DNA of 22,473 nt from a virus. Below, one piece after another: positions 1-5,832 of this stretch. The notes under the pieces were generated by a model that ran no database searches, was not told the origin of the DNA, and saw nothing but the letters and a program-made list of their open reading frames with translations. A program made the position numbers and the translations under genes. The stretch covers positions 1 through 22,473 of the IMG/VR virus record IMGVR_UViG_3300035126_000377, one strand, 5' to 3'. How positions within the stretch are numbered: position 1 is the stretch's first letter; each line of letters starts with the position of its first letter.

Positions 1-1
1 A

Positions 2-778
2 ATAAAAACTATTGGTTTGCCCACCGGGTTCACCAGATTGGATAAGTACATTGGTGGGTTTGTACCCGGTGAAAATGTTGTGGTCGCAGGTCGGCCCGGT
101 ATGGGTAAAACAGCATTCGCAGTCAGCATCGGGATTGCTCATGCAAAGCTGGGGGGAAGGGTTATAATGTTTAGTATGGAGATGAGTAAAGAACAACTCG
201 CAGACCGCATACTTTCATCCCTTGGCCGGGTGGACAACCTGAAAGTGAGAAACGCTGATGTGAATGAATTTGAACTTGAAAACATCGCACGTGAATTACT
301 GCTGATTGATTACAAATTTCAAATCGAAGACAGCACAATGCTTGACATTGCCCAAATAAAAACCCGAATTAAGACCATGAAGGTAAAGCCAACGCTGGTA
401 ATCATTGACTATATGCAGTTGGTCAAAAGCACAGGCGGTAAAAACCGGGAGCAGGAAATAGCCAACATATCCCGGCAATGCAAACTTATTGCCAAAGAAT
501 GCGGATGCACCGTGATGCCATTGTCTCAACTTAACAGGGGAACAGAGGAAGGCAATAGCCGCCCAAAATTGGCAAACCTACGAGAGTCCGGTGCAATAGA
601 ACAGGATGCAGACACGGTGTTATTCCCATACCGGCCCGATTACTACGAAGCCCAAAAGAATGGCGGCAACCCTCCTGAACTTGAAGATGCTGAACTCATT
701 ATTAGCAAGTGCAGAAATGGCATGACCGGAACGCTGCAATGCAATTTTATTGGAAAAACAGTTGAATACATTTTTTAA
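2..778 (+). CDS. dnaB: DnaB-type replicative helicase, C-terminal part (5' end outside window)
   Basis: ATP-dependent 5'-3' helicase expected to unwind phage DNA at the fork. The frame is open from base 2, so the TTG at 17 is not taken as the start. The residues before it (IKTIG) fit the DnaB lead-in to LPTGFTRLD. Visible RecA-fold motifs are Walker A GRPGMGKT at bases 89-112, FSMEMS near 170, Walker B LVIIDYMQL around 390-420, and the C-terminal SQLNRGTEEG..RPKLANLRESGAIEQDAD segment with the glutamine and arginine positions expected of DnaB H3/H4. The 259 codons seen cover the C-terminal ATPase domain; the N-terminal DnaG-binding domain, if present, lies outside. The gene is followed by an early promoter and the methyltransferase, as in a phage replication module. 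Family assignment is secure; the full domain content is not visible. Confidence 0.93.
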   Translation: MKTIGLPTGFTRLDKYIGGFVPGENVVVAGRPGMGKTAFAVSIGIAHAKLGGRVIMFSMEMSKEQLADRILSSLGRVDNLKVRNADVNEFELENIARELLLIDYKFQIEDSTMLDIAQIKTRIKTMKVKPTLVIIDYMQLVKSTGGKNREQEIANISRQCKLIAKECGCTVMPLSQLNRGTEEGNSRPKLANLRESGAIEQDADTVLFPYRPDYYEAQKNGGNPPELEDAELIISKCRNGMTGTLQCNFIGKTVEYIF

Positions 779-802
779 TTAAATATAAATAACTATATTT
801 GC
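771..802 (+). promoter_or_regulatory. Bacteroidota-type promoter of the methyltransferase gene
   Basis: TTTT at 771-774, 19 bases, then TATATTTGC at 794-802, matching the Bacteroidota -7 consensus TAnnTTTG; the -33 element is imperfect (TTTT for TTTG). The -7 element ends three bases before the ATG at 806, so transcription should start at or next to the start codon. Two other genes in the window have the same arrangement. Confidence 0.75.
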
Positions 803-805
803 ACC

Positions 806-1612
806 ATGAGACACGGCAGTTTGTTTTCAGGCATCGGTGGGTTTGATCTCGCTGCCGAATGGATGGGATGGGAGAATGTATTTCATTGCGAGTGGATGGA
901 GTTTCCACGAAAGGTATTGGAATACTATTGGCCGGAAGCAGACAGCCACATTGATATATGCAAAACTGATTTCAAAAAATATGAAGGAACAATTGATGTT
1001 ATTTCCGGTGGCTTTCCATGTCAGCCATTTTCACTCGCAGGAAAGCGAAAAGGAACAGATGATGAACGCTACTTGTGGGGCGAAATGCTACGAGCAATAC
1101 AAGAAATTAAGCCCACATGGGTCATTGCAGAAAATGTCTTTGGTATCACAAATATTGATGGCGGACTGGTTTTCGAGCAGGTGTGCCTTGACTTGGAAGC
1201 TGAAGGGTACGAAGTTCAACCGTTTGTTATTCCAGCTTGTGCCAAAAACGCACCGCACCGAAGGGATAGATGCTGGTTTGTTGCCTACTCCAACCGTGAT
1301 GGATCAAACCAATGCAACGGCAACGATGAAGTCAACGCAAGTAAAGGAAGGCAGTATGCACTCGGTTACGTTAAATCGATACCTTCAAACTTCCAAAACT
1401 TCCCAACTCAATCCCCGATTTGTGGCGGAGATGATGGGCTTCCCGCCGAACTGGACGGAATTACCTTTTCAAAGTGGAGAAACGAAAGCATCAAAGGATA
1501 TGGTAATGCCATAGTACCACAAATAGCATACGAACTTTTTAAAATAATAGAACATGAGAATAAAAATCAAAGCACCACAGCACAACAGCCGGACAACATT
1601 TCGCCAAAGTGA
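806..1612 (+). CDS. DNA (cytosine-5) methyltransferase
   Basis: Transfers a methyl group from S-adenosylmethionine to C5 of cytosine, probably to protect phage DNA from host restriction. C5-methyltransferase motifs appear in order: motif I LFSGIGGFDLAA (residues 6-17), motif IV GGFPCQPFS with catalytic Cys72, motif VI ENV (109-111), motif VIII RRDRCWFVA (152-160) and motif X GYGNAIVPQ (231-239). At 268 aa it is short for the family; only about 50 residues separate motif VIII from the segment leading to motif X, so the target-recognition region is compact. No partner endonuclease is seen, so it is likely an orphan phage enzyme. ATG 806 follows a leaderless-type promoter. The 3' end overlaps the next gene by 59 bases. 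A second conserved frame is embedded in the gene (981-1514). The recognition sequence cannot be read from the DNA. Confidence 0.93.
   Translation: MRHGSLFSGIGGFDLAAEWMGWENVFHCEWMEFPRKVLEYYWPEADSHIDICKTDFKKYEGTIDVISGGFPCQPFSLAGKRKGTDDERYLWGEMLRAIQEIKPTWVIAENVFGITNIDGGLVFEQVCLDLEAEGYEVQPFVIPACAKNAPHRRDRCWFVAYSNRDGSNQCNGNDEVNASKGRQYALGYVKSIPSNFQNFPTQSPICGGDDGLPAELDGITFSKWRNESIKGYGNAIVPQIAYELFKIIEHENKNQSTTAQQPDNISPK
981..1514 (+). CDS. Nested +1-frame protein inside the methyltransferase gene
   Basis: This frame (+1 relative to the methyltransferase) is open from a GTG at 837 to TAG at 1512-1514, 225 codons. ATG 981, after an A-rich stretch, is the first ATG and gives 177 aa. Its translation carries segments I recognise from phage methyltransferase-associated proteins: SPHGSLQKM, RCALTWKLKGTK..RLLFQLVP (about 1180-1240), GLLPTPT (1275-1295), STQVKEGSMHSVTLNRY (about 1330-1380) and LNPRFVAEMMGFPPNWTELPF (about 1408-1470). 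In other phages such LPTPT...LNPxFVExMMGxPxGWT segments occur in frame within methyltransferases or as separate proteins; that is from memory. Here the same bases also encode methyltransferase motifs VI, VIII and X. Function is unknown; it may assist target recognition or bind the enzyme. How it would be translated is not evident, as no clear ribosome site is visible. Confidence 0.6.
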   Translation: MKEQLMLFPVAFHVSHFHSQESEKEQMMNATCGAKCYEQYKKLSPHGSLQKMSLVSQILMADWFSSRCALTWKLKGTKFNRLLFQLVPKTHRTEGIDAGLLPTPTVMDQTNATATMKSTQVKEGSMHSVTLNRYLQTSKTSQLNPRFVAEMMGFPPNWTELPFQSGETKASKDMVMP

Positions 1613-2009
1613 AATCGACAGAATGAAAGAAGTAATCAGACACCAGCAAATCCGCATCAGGGAATTGGAAACCGTGCTGAAAGTACAGGACATTGACAAG
1701 GATGATGAGCATATCAAGGCCACACACCTTGCAATCAGGTCAGTATTTCCGTACTATCAGCCCGAATTTATCAAGGTGAAAGCCCGTAAACGTGAGGTGT
1801 TGGAATTGCGGCAGATATTCATTTGGATTTTGCGGCATAAAACCTCGTTATCGTTGAAGAAAATCGGTCAATTATGCGGTGGCCGTGACCATAGCACCGT
1901 GATACACAGCGTTGAAACGGTGGACAACCTGATGACTTTTGATAAATCATTTGCCCGTAAGGTGGAAGCGGTGAAAAATGCTTATCAAACATTTGCAGAA
2001 CAGATTTAA
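1554..2009 (+). CDS. DnaA domain IV-like DNA-binding protein
   Basis: Small helix-turn-helix protein resembling the C-terminal, DnaA-box-binding domain of the initiator DnaA. The DnaA signature is clear: GGRDHSTVIHSV at residues 109-120, preceded by RQIFIWILRHKTSLSLKKIGQLCG, the usual helices before the signature. No AAA+ ATPase domain is present; the first 60 residues are charged and partly coiled-coil-like, so this is not a full initiator. It may bind the phage origin or recruit the helicase encoded just upstream; this is inference. ATG 1554 overlaps the methyltransferase 3' end by 59 bases; ATG 1623 would also keep the whole DNA-binding domain and cannot be excluded. Confidence 0.8.
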   Translation: MRIKIKAPQHNSRTTFRQSEIDRMKEVIRHQQIRIRELETVLKVQDIDKDDEHIKATHLAIRSVFPYYQPEFIKVKARKREVLELRQIFIWILRHKTSLSLKKIGQLCGGRDHSTVIHSVETVDNLMTFDKSFARKVEAVKNAYQTFAEQI

Positions 2010-2023
2010 TTTACTATATTTGC
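1992..2023 (+). promoter_or_regulatory. Bacteroidota-type promoter of the SSB-like gene
   Basis: TTTG at 1992-1995, a 19-base spacer, then TATATTTGC at 2015-2023: both elements match the Bacteroidota sigma factor consensus. The bases ACTATATTTGCACCATG are the same as those before the methyltransferase gene. The -7 element ends three bases from ATG 2027, predicting a leaderless transcript. The promoter overlaps the last codons of the upstream gene. Confidence 0.85.
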
Positions 2024-2026
2024 ACC

Positions 2027-2293
2027 ATGTTAATACTCGATATATGTTTAAGTGACCTGCCCAGTGAGGCAATCACTACCGGAAAGAACGGCAAGAAGTA
2101 CATCAAGCTCGTATGTGCTGAACGTAAAGCCGAAGGAAAGTTCGGAGAAACCCATTACATTGCCCTGTCGCAAAGCAAAGAAGAACGGGATGCGAAGAAA
2201 CCTGCAACGTATGTTGGGGGTGCTAAAAATGTAAGTTACAAAAATGTAACATCCGAGCCGAAAGTAAGTGCAACCGATGACCTACCATTTTGA
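2027..2293 (+). CDS. Small SSB-like protein with acidic DDLPF tail
   Basis: Protein of 88 aa. The visible features are a beta-strand-rich first half (KKYIKLVCAERK, THYIALSQSK) and a C-terminus of TDDLPF. The latter closely resembles the acidic DDIPF tip by which single-stranded-DNA-binding proteins recruit replication enzymes. The length is less than a full OB-fold SSB (usually more than 110 aa), so it may be a minimal SSB or a protein that mimics the tail. Its position between the DnaA-like gene and the recombination genes fits a DNA-replication role. It has its own leaderless-type promoter. The stop TGA overlaps the next ATG (TGATG), which suggests coupled translation. The SSB role is inferred from the tail and context only. 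Confidence 0.55.
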   Translation: MLILDICLSDLPSEAITTGKNGKKYIKLVCAERKAEGKFGETHYIALSQSKEERDAKKPATYVGGAKNVSYKNVTSEPKVSATDDLPF

Positions 2294-2640
2294 TGCAGAA
2301 CAAAATCATTGAAACCTGCGACCAAATCTGCTCAATGTTGGTGGAAAAGAATGTCAAGTATGGAAACTCCGCACTAGATCCGGTGCGAGTTTTCAGCAAG
2401 GCATCCACCACAGAGCAGCTTCTTGTCCGCATTGATGACAAGTTGAGCCGCATCAAAACAACCGGGATGGAAGCACCTGATGAAGACACACTCAATGACC
2501 TTATCGGGTATCTTATCCTGCTGAAAATTGCAACCAAAAATGAAAACAACACAGAAGATAAAAATACTTATGAAGTTGATAAGTTAATGACCGAATTTGC
2601 AAATCACATAATAAACAAAAAAAATGACACACGAAGATAA
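2293..2640 (+). CDS. Nmad1/DUF1599-like protein, putative DNA-modification role
   Basis: Protein of 115 aa. The core KNVKYGNSALDPVRVFSKAS, EQLLVRIDDKLSRIK, then DEDTLNDLIGYLILLKIA matches my recollection of the DUF1599 family, called nucleotide-modification-associated domain 1, common in phages. These conserved acidic and tyrosine residues suggest an all-helical nucleotide-binding protein; a biochemical activity is not established from sequence. With the methyltransferase upstream, a role in modified phage DNA or nucleotide metabolism is plausible. ATG 2293 overlaps the previous stop (TGATG) and is preferred over the TTG one codon earlier. The 3' end overlaps the next gene by 17 bases. Confidence 0.65.
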   Translation: MQNKIIETCDQICSMLVEKNVKYGNSALDPVRVFSKASTTEQLLVRIDDKLSRIKTTGMEAPDEDTLNDLIGYLILLKIATKNENNTEDKNTYEVDKLMTEFANHIINKKNDTRR

Positions 2641-2809
2641 ACGCAAACACTTTATTGCACACGCACGTAAAGGAATGAAAATGCAGGTGGTCGATGCCTG
2701 TAAAGGTGTGGCAAGTTATGCCACCGTGATAAAAGCCCTGAACAGCCCCAGCAAGTACAAAAGCAAAAAGGAGCAGCAGGTAATTGACACGGCTTTTGCG
2801 TTGCTATGA
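2624..2809 (+). CDS. Small unknown protein, possible helix-turn-helix
   Basis: Protein of 61 aa, basic at the N-terminus (HEDKRKHFIAHARKG). The segment QVVDACKGVASYATVIKALNS has the spacing of a short helix-turn-helix, followed by a basic stretch (KYKSKKEQQ). It could be a small DNA-binding regulator, but no family is recognised. It is tightly packed: it overlaps the upstream gene by 17 bases and the downstream one by 4 (ATGA), so it is likely translated in the same operon. Confidence 0.5.
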   Translation: MTHEDKRKHFIAHARKGMKMQVVDACKGVASYATVIKALNSPSKYKSKKEQQVIDTAFALL

Positions 2810-2988
2810 CAACGGAAGACCGGGGATATAAAACGGTTGTGTATTGGAAAGACCAGATGATGTCTTTTGAACCAGTGCCTGATGAGGAACTTGAAAAAAC
2901 CCTGAAAAAATATCGGAAGAAAGGATTTAATGCTGAACCGATATCGGATGACCTGATAAAAAAAATTGCAGAAAGTTTGAAAATATAA
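2806..2988 (+). CDS. Small hypothetical protein
   Basis: Protein of 60 aa, highly charged, with a lysine-rich helix (EELEKTLKKYRKKGF) and a second helix at the C-terminus (DLIKKIAESLKI). No signal peptide, membrane segment or known motif is visible. It starts at an ATGA overlap with the preceding gene, which supports genuine translation, and its last codons overlap the promoter of the next gene. Function unknown. Confidence 0.5.
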   Translation: MTTEDRGYKTVVYWKDQMMSFEPVPDEELEKTLKKYRKKGFNAEPISDDLIKKIAESLKI

Positions 2989-3007
2989 AAATCTATACTA
3001 TATTTGC
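2976..3007 (+). promoter_or_regulatory. Bacteroidota-type promoter before the 74-aa gene
   Basis: TTTG at 2976-2979, 19 bases, TATATTTGC at 2999-3007. The -7 element ends three bases before ATG 3011, in the sequence ACTATATTTGCATCATG, differing by one base from the two upstream copies. Predicted leaderless start. Confidence 0.85.
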
Positions 3008-3010
3008 ATC

Positions 3011-3235
3011 ATGGAAACACAAATAAAAGTCACACACACAGGCAGCTATTCTGCCAAGTTCGAACACGATGATGTCATCTACAACATTGATTGGGAAGAT
3101 GACAGCAACACCATTTATTTCATTCAGGAATTTGCACCCGGTCAAGATGGCCGCAAATGCGTGAGCATCCCGGCTGAAATTCTGCCGACACTCATCCGTA
3201 TTTTCGGCACAATCCACACCGAAAATTTAAAATAA
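3011..3235 (+). CDS. Small hypothetical early protein
   Basis: Protein of 74 aa with no recognised family. It appears beta-rich and acidic in the first half (KFEHDDVIYNIDWEDDSNTIYFI), with a helix near the end (SIPAEILPTLIRIFGTI). No membrane or signal sequence is visible. It heads its own transcription unit from a strong leaderless-type promoter, upstream of the Rad52-like gene (40 bases away), so it is probably expressed early. Strongly expressed small early phage proteins often act on host functions, but nothing in this sequence says which. Confidence 0.6.
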   Translation: METQIKVTHTGSYSAKFEHDDVIYNIDWEDDSNTIYFIQEFAPGQDGRKCVSIPAEILPTLIRIFGTIHTENLK

Positions 3236-3275
3236 CAAGGCAAAAACTAAACTAACACTTTAAAATTCCAAGGAC

Positions 3276-3737
3276 ATGAATGAAATTTTAACCGCACCTA
3301 TTCAGCCAAACGAAATCGAATGGCGAGTGCAATCAGTCACCAGCACAGGCAAAATGATTGTCGTGCCGTACATCAACAATCGCTGTGTAATGCAACGCTT
3401 TGACGCTGCCTTCGGGCCGACAAATTGGACTTCCGAGTTCAGGGAGATAGGCAATGGCTTTATTTGCCGCCTTACTGTGAACGTAGATGGTCAAACAATA
3501 TACCGGGAAGATGGTGCATCCAAGACAAACATCGAACCTGAAAAGGGCGGTATCTCGGATGCAATGAAAAGGGCTGCGGTGCAGTTTGGTTTGGGCCGCT
3601 GCCTGTATGATTACCCAAAAGTATTCATTGAATGCAACGACAAGTATATCCCGGACTGGGCGCAGGACAAACTGACCAAGCTGGTTGAGTGGGTAAATCT
3701 CGGTAACTTCAAGGAAGTAATAATTTTGAAGCCATGA
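3276..3737 (+). CDS. Rad52-family single-strand annealing protein
   Basis: Phage recombinase that anneals complementary single strands in replication-linked recombination, resembling the Rad52/Rad22 family (Sak-type phage proteins). Diagnostic stretches are IEWRVQSVTSTGK near the start, VPYINNRCVMQRFDAAFGPTNW, the DGASKTNIEPEKGGISDAMKRAAV block and QFGLGRCLYDYPKVF. At 153 aa it covers the conserved annealing domain only, as is common in phages. ATG 3276 is the first in frame; AGGA directly before it is too close to act as a normal ribosome site. The stop overlaps the next ATG (ATGA), so the following gene may be a recombination partner. Confidence 0.85.
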   Translation: MNEILTAPIQPNEIEWRVQSVTSTGKMIVVPYINNRCVMQRFDAAFGPTNWTSEFREIGNGFICRLTVNVDGQTIYREDGASKTNIEPEKGGISDAMKRAAVQFGLGRCLYDYPKVFIECNDKYIPDWAQDKLTKLVEWVNLGNFKEVIILKP

Positions 3738-4138
3738 TGGGCATCGTGAATTTATTATTTGATGTTGAGGAAGGCAACGCATCCGCTTTGGATGCGTTCT
3801 GCCACCTCACCCGCATTGAAAAGCAAATCAAAGCCGCCAAAGAGCAGATACAATCCCAAGCCATAAACGAAGCGCAGTTGCACGGCAAGACCTTTCAGCA
3901 CATGGGCTTTGAAATCCAATGCCGTTCCGGTGCAGGTCGCTGGAAGTTTGACCACATTGATGAATGGGCATCTGCTAAAATGAAGATGAACACCATTGAA
4001 GACCTTGCTAAATGGGCATACAAGTCGGAAGAAAAAGGAGTGATGCCCGTTACCGATGGCGGAGAGATTATTACGGCTGCTATCTATGTGGCAGGAAGTG
4101 ATACCATTGCATTAAAGGAGATTGGTCATGCTGAATAA
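3734..4138 (+). CDS. Hypothetical protein coupled to the Rad52-like gene
   Basis: Protein of 134 aa. Residues about 25-50 form a charged helix likely to be a coiled coil (LTRIEKQIKAAKEQIQSQAI), followed by a compact segment with GFEIQCRSGAGRWKFDHIDEW. No catalytic motif or named family is recognised with confidence. It starts inside the stop of the Rad52-like gene (ATGA) and ends inside the next gene, so the three are probably one translational unit. It may be an accessory to the annealing protein; that rests on position only. Confidence 0.6.
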   Translation: MMGIVNLLFDVEEGNASALDAFCHLTRIEKQIKAAKEQIQSQAINEAQLHGKTFQHMGFEIQCRSGAGRWKFDHIDEWASAKMKMNTIEDLAKWAYKSEEKGVMPVTDGGEIITAAIYVAGSDTIALKEIGHAE

Positions 4139-4310
4139 ACGTGAAATCCCGAAGTCAATAGAACAATGGCTGCCACCATGCGAGGATGAAATCATTGAAG
4201 CACAGCCATACAACTATGCTGATATGCCTGATGATATCCCCAGCGTAGATGATTGGTTCAAAATCAGGGTATGGCAGGATGAATTGAACGGGGTTGCCTT
4301 AACCGGATAA
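4128..4310 (+). CDS. Small acidic hypothetical protein
   Basis: Protein of 60 aa with many acidic and proline residues (PPCEDEIIEAQPYNYADMPDDIPSVDDW) and no recognised family. ATG 4128 is chosen over the TTG at 4122 because a clear ribosome site AAAGGAG (4114-4120) lies seven bases upstream; strong Shine-Dalgarno sites are uncommon in this window. It overlaps the previous gene by 11 bases and is the last gene before a 190-base regulatory gap. Confidence 0.55.
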   Translation: MLNKREIPKSIEQWLPPCEDEIIEAQPYNYADMPDDIPSVDDWFKIRVWQDELNGVALTG

Positions 4311-4387
4311 TCACATCAAAATGTGGATTACGCATAAAAAACAACCTTCTATTATTGGAGTAATGTTAAAACCACAGTATAATGTGA

Positions 4388-4418
4388 TTGCACTATGTTA
4401 GCACTCGGATTAGTTTTG
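4388..4418 (+). promoter_or_regulatory. Probable promoter of the phosphoesterase unit
   Basis: TTG at 4388-4390, a 20-base spacer, then TAGTTTTG at 4411-4418, a match to TAnnTTTG. Transcription would begin at about 4422-4425, where the leader hairpin begins. Unlike the three early promoters, this one leaves a leader of about 75 bases before ATG 4501. Confidence 0.55.
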
Positions 4419-4424
4419 TATATT

Positions 4425-4485
4425 GCCCCTGCCTTGTTAGCATTCATCGACTTTTTGGTGGATGTTAGCAATCGCAGGGGCTAAC
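4425..4485 (+). promoter_or_regulatory. Structured 5' leader with two competing stems
   Basis: GCCCCTGC (4425-4432) pairs perfectly with GCAGGGGC (4474-4481); inside, CATC can pair with GATG around a T-rich loop. GCTAAC (4480-4485) can instead pair with GTTAGC at 4436-4441 or 4464-4469; these would compete with the long stem. The octamer TGTTAGCA occurs three times (4396-4403, 4435-4442, 4463-4470). This could be a regulatory leader RNA or a protein-binding region. No known riboswitch class is recognised. Confidence 0.45.
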
Positions 4486-4500
4486 TACTTTTATAGATAG
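4485..4500 (+). promoter_or_regulatory. Start-adjacent element CTACTTTTATAGATAG
   Basis: CTACTTTTATAGATAG directly abuts ATG 4501. It is the only good copy on the + strand of an element also found before several late genes (consensus about CTACTTTTATAAGTAG). TACTTTTA within it differs from the TAnnTTTG promoter consensus only in the last base, so it may be a promoter variant or an operator. Confidence 0.45.
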
Positions 4501-5508
4501 ATGACTAAAATTGAAATCGTCAAATCTATCATGCAGCAGCACATGCTCGATGGGCAGCTGATGTTGCCAAAACAAACACTCGCCAAACTTATTTACGAAC
4601 AAAACCCCGGTGTATGGCCGAACGTGGATGCGGTACGAAAGCAAATAAGAGCAGCCACAGGTTCAATGGGTAGTAATTCGTACGCAAAAAAACACAGCGA
4701 AAATATGCCCGGTAAATCTACCATCGAAGAAGGCCTGAAAAAGTTTGGCCTTTACACAAAGCTACCAGTCCGCAAAGATGTAGTGCTGCCATCAGGAAAA
4801 TACCTTGTGATGTCCGACATTCACTTCCCTGAACATGATCCACTTGCAATCCAAGCATCACTTGAATATGGAAAAGAAAAAGGCATCACAGGCATTGTGC
4901 TGAACGGTGACATAATTGATATGTACATGGTGAGCAGATTTTTGCAGGAAACCAAACGGCCAAGCATCCGTGAGGAATTGATAATGACAAGAAACTTCTT
5001 TCAGTTGCTACGTGAGGAATTTCCAACCATTCCGATTTGGTACAAGTTCGGTAACCACGAAGAAAGGATGCGCCATTATTTGTTAAGCAATGCCCGTGCC
5101 ATTGAAGATTTGGATGGTATCACCCTTGAAGAACAACTGCACCTGAAAAAGTACGATATAAAAGTTGTGTTTCGGGAAAGGATAAAAGCAGGAAAACTTG
5201 ACATCCTTCACGGACATGAATTTCAAAAGTCAATCATGGCTCCGGTTAACCCGGCAAGGGGTGCATTTATGAGGGCAAAATCTTCGCTGCTTATCGGCCA
5301 CCACCACCAAACATCAAGCCACCACGAAAACAACCTGAAAGGTGATGAGATTGTTTGTTTCTCTACCGGTTGTCATTGCACACTTACACCCGAATACAAC
5401 CCCTACGGCTACATCAAACAAAATCATGGGGGTGCTATCGTGACCGTATTACCTAACCGAAATTTCCACGTAGAAAATTACCGCATAATAGAAGGGAGAG
5501 TTTACTAA
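4501..5508 (+). CDS. Calcineurin-like metallophosphoesterase
   Basis: Two-metal phosphoesterase of 335 aa; the substrate (nucleic acid, nucleotide or other phosphoester) is unknown. All metal-binding motifs are present: DIH at 106-108, GD at 136-137, GNHE at 184-187, HGH at 237-239 and GHHH at 266-269. The first 95 residues precede the catalytic domain and contain helical sequence that may be a nucleic-acid-binding region (TLAKLIYEQNP...DAVRKQIRAATGS). The gene is set apart from the early operon by its own promoter and leader and precedes the convergence point, so timing may differ from the replication genes. A role in DNA processing is a guess from context. Confidence 0.88.
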   Translation: MTKIEIVKSIMQQHMLDGQLMLPKQTLAKLIYEQNPGVWPNVDAVRKQIRAATGSMGSNSYAKKHSENMPGKSTIEEGLKKFGLYTKLPVRKDVVLPSGKYLVMSDIHFPEHDPLAIQASLEYGKEKGITGIVLNGDIIDMYMVSRFLQETKRPSIREELIMTRNFFQLLREEFPTIPIWYKFGNHEERMRHYLLSNARAIEDLDGITLEEQLHLKKYDIKVVFRERIKAGKLDILHGHEFQKSIMAPVNPARGAFMRAKSSLLIGHHHQTSSHHENNLKGDEIVCFSTGCHCTLTPEYNPYGYIKQNHGGAIVTVLPNRNFHVENYRIIEGRVY

Positions 5509-5771
5509 TGTTTCACACTCCTTTATGTTTGGAAGTAATTGCAGGGGATGAAATGGAAGATGCGCTTTATGAAATGGGTATTGCACCTTCGGAAGTTGAT
5601 TTGTATCAAGAGCCGACATTTCCGGTATGTTTGTACAAAATTGATTGCATGATGCCTGACAATCGCAGCACACCAAAAAAGCCGCTGACCATTATAGTGT
5701 GCGGTGAGTTGACTTACATTGTCAAGTTTTCAATAGAGCATTTGATTAACTTGGTGGATGTCCACCGATAG
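5508..5771 (+). CDS. Small hypothetical protein, last gene of the + arm
   Basis: Protein of 87 aa, acidic in the first half (AGDEMEDALYEMGIAPSEVDLYQE), with a beta-rich centre (LTIIVCGELTYIVKF). No family is recognised. It starts one base inside the previous stop (TAATG) and has a good ribosome site, GAAGGGAGAG at 5491-5500, so it is probably co-translated with the phosphoesterase. The hairpins at 5784-5820 follow. Confidence 0.6.
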   Translation: MFHTPLCLEVIAGDEMEDALYEMGIAPSEVDLYQEPTFPVCLYKIDCMMPDNRSTPKKPLTIIVCGELTYIVKFSIEHLINLVDVHR

Positions 5772-5783
5772 TTTTTACGCAAA

Positions 5784-5820
5784 GCATTGAGTGATTTTGC
5801 TCAATGCAATGAGCAATTTT
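5784..5820 (+). terminator. Terminator region between convergent arms
   Basis: Two overlapping perfect stems: GCATTGAG/CTCAATGC (5784-5791 with 5800-5807) and TTGCTCA/TGAGCAA (5797-5803 with 5810-5816), the second followed by TTTT. They are mutually exclusive. They lie between the ends of the + and - operons and probably terminate both, though the T-runs are short. Confidence 0.6.
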
Positions 5821-5832
5821 ACAAAATTTTGC

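Noticed and set aside
1469-1727. Overlapping - strand ORFs opposite the end of the methyltransferase and the DnaA-like gene
   Set aside because: Both + strand genes are well supported here; the antisense translations are hydrophobic and Cys-rich without a family match.
3333-3782. A 149-codon - strand ORF opposite the Rad52-like gene
   Set aside because: Antisense shadow of a recognised gene, with no promoter or neighbouring genes on that strand.
4321-4401. A 26-codon + strand ORF before the phosphoesterase promoter
   Set aside because: Too short, no ribosome site, no recognisable features, and it runs into the promoter region; left as intergenic.
4425-4485. Classical intrinsic terminator for the upstream early operon
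   Set aside because: The long stem is followed by TAACTACTTTTATAG rather than an immediate T-run, and a promoter lies just in front of it; a leader structure fits better.
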